Shown: positions 60,101-64,000 of the stretch, one piece after another
How the letters are laid out: each line of letters begins with the position of its first letter
Position numbering within the stretch: the stretch's first letter is position 1
Source: Cordia subcordata
Taxonomy: Eukaryota > Streptophyta > Magnoliopsida > Boraginales > Cordiaceae
Direction: 5' to 3'
Length of the DNA: 64,000 nt
NCBI GenBank assembly: GCA_028554755.1
Contig: JAPTOF010000025.1
Span: 3,831,501 to 3,895,500 of the forward strand
Position numbers and translations under genes: made by a program
The notes under the pieces: generated by a model
What the model was told of the DNA's origin: nothing
Seen by the model: the letters and a program-made list of their open reading frames with translations, nothing else
Databases searched by the model: none

Positions 60101-61375
60101 GCTGGGCGCCAATGTTAGAGCAGGACATGTTTAAAGTTATGTGGCACAAATTGCTAGATAGTCATCAAAGCACATAATGTAGCAGGAAAAAGGACCATGC
60201 CACATAGGATAAGGCAATTAATGAATGAGGCACTCCTTTTCAAAATCCCACCCGAAGTGTCAAAGAAAAGTGTGTGCTCACATGTGGTAGTGATCATGCA
60301 ACAATGAGAAGGAACATGCCCCGTTTTCTATGAATTGGAGGAGTTGAAGGAATGGATTTGGAGGAAGAGAAATAGGATCAAGAATGGTGCGTTCAAAAGA
60401 GGAATAAGAGTCATCCAAAAGTCTCTCAATTCGTCCATTTCGTCCTTAAACGTTACACCTGGAGGAAAAACTATACTTTCTTCAACAGATGGCTCTAAAT
60501 CAACACTTGTTAAAGGCTAATCAAACTCATTCAATTCATCACAAGCACTTAACTCAAAGTCCTACTCCATAACCTTCTCTAATGGGGTTGGTTCACATAT
60601 CGGTGGAGGGGAAAAATGGAATTCAATATATTCCTCATCATGCAAACATGGATGCTCGGGAAAGGTATACACACTGAACTCCCTAAAGGTGGACCCGAAA
60701 TGTGATTGAGTACTCAAAACATCAAGATCATCCTCCAAATGTGTTTGAAAAATGGGAAAAAAAAGGAAAAGTAGGTTCAAATGACTTATTGGGAAGTGGT
60801 GAAACCACGGGAGGATAGGGTACCACTTCCTCTAGTATACGCACACAATCGTCATCAAGAACCAAGTGCCATTAAGCTCATCTTCTTCCTTACTACAAGA
60901 TGTAAACTCTCTATCCACTTCCACTTCTCTCTATCTCTTCCTCCTAAACATCATCTTTTTCATCACTAATCTTTTCATATATAGGTCTCACTCCCATATT
61001 TTCAACCTGGTCTAAAGGTATCTCAACTCCTTTACTCACAAGTCGTTCATTCTCAACTTCTTTATTCAAGCTCTTGACTATTCTGGATACTTGTTCGGTT
61101 ATCTCCTTTAGTCTTTCATGGTTCGAAAGAATTAGGGATTGAAAATACTCTAGCTTTTCATCTTTGAATGAGGAAGACCAAAGAGAAGAGGGTTCATCTG
61201 AATAGAAATGATAATCTTTTTGAAAATCATTTTGAGCATAACCATAAAAAAACTTGGGAAAAGAATAAGTAGGAAAAGACGGTGTGGAAGAAGGACTCCC
61301 AAAGCAAGGAGGTGGATAGAATGAAAAGTTATCTTGGTCCCAAGACAAATGTGCATGATGTGGCTCCCTATAATC
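57140..61375 (-). mobile_element. decayed LTR-retrotransposon-derived region (probably non-autonomous)
   Basis: On the minus strand a Pro/Ser/Phe-rich, Glu-rich frame (61348-60944) is followed by a second (60780-60562, PEHPCLHDEEYIEFHFSPPP). Then come ATTGGCGCCCAGCTGGGGGC near 60117-60098 and CTTAAGGACAAGCAAAGTTTAGGTTTGAGGGT near 59500-59470. Near 57190-57150 is a sequence resembling the GCAAGTGCACGG motif, also frequent in plant LTR elements. No pol domain is visible and no LTR pair could be delimited. A 26-bp tandem repeat lies at 57441-57490. Confidence 0.35.
60944..61348 (-). pseudogene. element-derived frame, Pro/Ser/Phe-rich then Glu-rich, 134 codons
   Basis: Starts MSWDQDNFSFYPPPCFGSPS. 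A low-complexity N-terminus is followed by a helical segment (residues 68-115) with Leu/Ile heptads. Similar frames accompany non-autonomous plant LTR elements. No enzymatic motif. Confidence 0.35.
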
Positions 61376-62319
61376 AAGATAACTTGTTGACTAAATACTT
61401 GTTATTGATTTTGATGATGAAAAATTTGATATGCATTATTGATAAATATTATCATTTTAATAAAAGCATCTTGTGAGTGTCAAATATAAATTGAAAAAAT
61501 AGATGCTTAGAAGATAGAAGAAAATGAGCCATGAAGAACATTATTTATCAAGAGCTCAAAATTTGAAGAAGAAGATGATGAGAAGTCATAAAGTGGAGAA
61601 GAGGAGTCATAAGGGATATCGGATACATTGCTCTTTTGTGAAATACCTTAGAATTGCAAGTGATAGCTCAAACTTCTTCTTTTCATGATACAAACAATTT
61701 AAACTTCATGAACATTGTCTTTCATAAAATACAAAAATGATTTTGAAAGCATAGATAACATAAACATGTGTTTTGAAATAATTCAGGCCTTGAAAAATTG
61801 TTTGCAAAGTGTTTTAAGTTGATTGGATGTTATGAAAGATTGTTGAAATTGATTTAAAATGAGTTTTAGGCTTGTTTGGCTTTGCTTCAACTTTTTTGAA
61901 GTGGCTGGACCCCCCAGCTGGTTGACTGACTGACTAGCGAGGTTGCACGGCCAAAACATAAAAGAAGAGGAAAAGCCAGACCCTCTAGCCGGTCAACCAG
62001 CTAAGACGGGCAGCCTAGTCAGTGAAGCAAAGGGGCAAGTTGGTTGACTGGCTGAATGGATGCTGTATTAAATGCACTAGCCGTTTTATCATCGTTCAGC
62101 CCCAAAATTTGTTTCCGTCTTCACTTACCAAAGCCTAACATAATTCTCTCTTTAAATACTCATTGAAACTCATTCAACATCATCAATCCAAGCTTGTAAA
62201 ATCTAAAATTATCATTCAATTGCTGAAATCTTTGTGCTACACTTGTAAAATCTTTGAGCTTTCAAGGGCTATATTTGCTATATCTTCTTGTAAGGAGAAC
62301 CAATCTATCTTTCATCATG
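61376..62319. other. gene-free sequence with repeated GGTTGACTGGCTG/CCGGTCAACCAGC motifs
   Basis: Noncoding. Between 61908 and 62057 imperfect palindromic (C)CAGCTGGTTGACTG and CCGGTCAACCAGC motifs recur in both orientations. They resemble motifs near 58201-58271 and 63470-63575. Confidence 0.4.
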
Positions 62320-63410
62320 CTTTTAAATTAGAAAAGGCATTATATGGCTTAAAGCAAGCTCCTAGAGCTTGGTATGAAAGACTCAGTAGATTTCTTATGA
62401 AAAATAACTTTAAAAGAGGAAAAATTGACTCCACTTTGTTTATTAAAAGAGAAGGAAATGATATTCTACTTGTACAAATTTATGTTGATATAATCTTTGG
62501 TGCTATTAATGTATCTTTGTGTTAGAGCTTTCAACGTGTATGCACAAGGAGTACAAGATAAGTATAATGAAAGAATTGACTTTCTTCCTTGGACTCTAAA
62601 TCAAGCAAACAAAGGAAGGCATCTTCATTAATCAAGCCAAATTCACTAAAGAAATTATTAAGAAGTTTGGGCTTGAAGATGCAAAGGAGATTGGAACTCC
62701 AATGAGCCCTTCACAAAATTGGACAAAGATGAGAAAGGTAAACTAGTAGATGAAAAGAAATATAGAGGTATGATCGGTAGCTTACTTTATTTAACTACCT
62801 CTAGACCAAATATTATGTTTGCAGAATGCTTATGTGCTCAATCTAATCCTAAGGAAACACATCTAGTTGCTGTAAAAAGAATAATTAGATATCTTAAAGG
62901 AACTAGTAATCTAGGGCTTTGGTATGCAAAAGGAACCTCAATTGACTTATGTGGATTTTCTGATGCTGATTATACTAGATGTAAGGTAGATTGTAAAAGC
63001 ACTAGTGGAACTTGTCAATTCCTAGGACATTCTTTAGTGTGTTGGTCATGTAGAAAACAAAATAGTGTTACAATTTCTACAATAGAAGTTGAATATATTG
63101 TTACAGGTAGTTGTGTAGCTCAAATTCTACGGATGAAATAAAATTTACTTGACTATGGTTTGCATTATGATAATGTTCCCATTTATTGTGATAATACCAG
63201 TGCCATAAATCTCACAAAGAATTCTATTCAACATTCTAGAACTAAGCATATTGAAATTAGGCACTATTTTATTAGAGACTATGTGCAAAAATGTGATATT
63301 ATACTTGAATTTGTTGATACTTCAAGTTACTGATATTTTTACTAAACCACTGAATGAGGATCAATTTTGTAAGATTAAAAGGGAAATTGGTATGATAAAA
63401 AGTGGCTAAA
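62320..63410 (+). pseudogene. Ty1/copia RT and RNase H fragment
   Basis: LEKALYGLKQAPRAWYERLS (62328-62387) and LFIKREGNDILLVQIYVD precede an active site reading YVDIIFGA where YVDDIIFGA is expected, so one catalytic Asp codon is deleted. After shifts, RNase H follows: KKYRGMIGSLLYLT near 62755, FSDADYTRCKVDCKSTSGTC near 62957-63016, SRTKHIEIRHYFIRDYV near 63236-63285. The phrasing is that of SIRE-type copia elements. Stops near 62525 and 63140 and frameshifts disable it. No LTR found. Confidence 0.8.
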
Positions 63411-63810
63411 TTGCATATATGTGTGTTTATATGGCCTGGGTATAAAAAATATGCTTGTGGGCATACTATGACCCAGCCGATCGACTACGACTGAAGCTAT
63501 AGGGTGTTTGGCTAATGGAATAATTTTTGGTGCTCTCTAATTCGGCCGGTCGACCGCTAACTAGTCTACTGGTTGAACGCTGAAAAGGCTTAAAATTGAG
63601 GGTTTTAACCCCAAAATCTCACAATTTCTCTCAACTTCTCTAACCCTATCTTAGAATTTCTCTTAAACCCACCTTCAAATCTTCAATTCTCAACCAATTT
63701 CTCTCAAAATTCTTTCCATAATCTTAATACCTGCATAAAAAAACAAACTTTTACCAATTTAATTTTTCAAAATTAACTTCAAATCATAGTAAATCCAAGA
63801 GGAAGAGATC

Positions 63811-64000
63811 ATGGATATGGGAGAAGAGGAAAAAGAGAAAGAACTCAATCACCACCTCTATCCACGTTAAAGATGCAAGGGAAACAAACCATGTTATTCG
63901 GTAAATTTCTTATTGATTCCAATTTTGTAGGAACCAATGTATTGCAATTATTTGATGGCCAAGATTGGCATACATTTTTGCACCTACATTGTGATGTGAA
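63811..64000 (+). other. start of an element-derived open frame running off the window
   Basis: The sequence downstream of 63811 reads GYGRRGKRER, then LFGKFLIDSNFVGTNVLQLF and DGQDWHTFLHL. This loosely resembles the N-terminal part of the putative plant transposon protein domain found in many retroelement ORFs. A TAA near 63866 in one frame and truncation at the edge prevent a firm call. Confidence 0.25.

Overview
This is nuclear DNA from a flowering plant, almost certainly a eudicot. Plant-type intron-containing genes are separated by long AT-rich gaps and layers of nested transposable elements. The species cannot be named from the sequence alone.

Layout. (1) 1-5077, + strand: seven of the eight expected exons of EPSP synthase (shikimate pathway); exon 1 with the transit peptide lies left of the window. 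(2) 5078-10629: gene-free. (3) 10630-11943, + strand: an intact, intronless UDP-glucuronate 4-epimerase (GAE family), a Golgi enzyme of pectin precursor synthesis. (4) 16766-39078, - strand: a six-exon gene for a 362-residue protein with a GT-A-like sugar-transferase signature. Its reading frame is intact across all splice junctions, although two introns hold 13.1 kb and 5.8 kb. Intron 4 holds a long inverted-repeat element (about 18050-30700), interrupted by Ty1/copia element A (19860-29997), itself interrupted by a younger, opposite-strand copia element B (23768-28898). Intron 1 holds copia element C (33257-38266). (5) 40335-41560: a probable mitochondrial DNA insertion, followed by a Sec23-like pseudogene fragment.

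(6) 43870-55815: an old TTF-finger/DUF4371 transposase pseudogene that has been cut twice. A hAT transposon (44264-48896) landed in its zinc-finger motif. An endogenous pararetrovirus (about 49520-55310, - strand) landed in a TA/TACA microsatellite within it. The viral copy keeps several tightly overlapping open frames (three small ORFs, a movement protein, a coat/zinc-cluster protein), a protease, a broken viroplasmin/transactivator and a TATA-plus-poly(A) leader module. Reverse transcriptase and RNase H are absent: the protease stops about 50 bases before the transactivator. I consider this the most interesting object in the window.

(7) 57140-64000: a decayed LTR-element tail on the - strand, a broken copia RT/RNase H fragment on the + strand, and the start of another element-derived frame at the right edge.

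The three host genes are metabolic or Golgi-type genes with no operon-like relation to each other. The relative order of insertions follows from nesting, target-site duplications and LTR divergence. All divergences are counted by eye.
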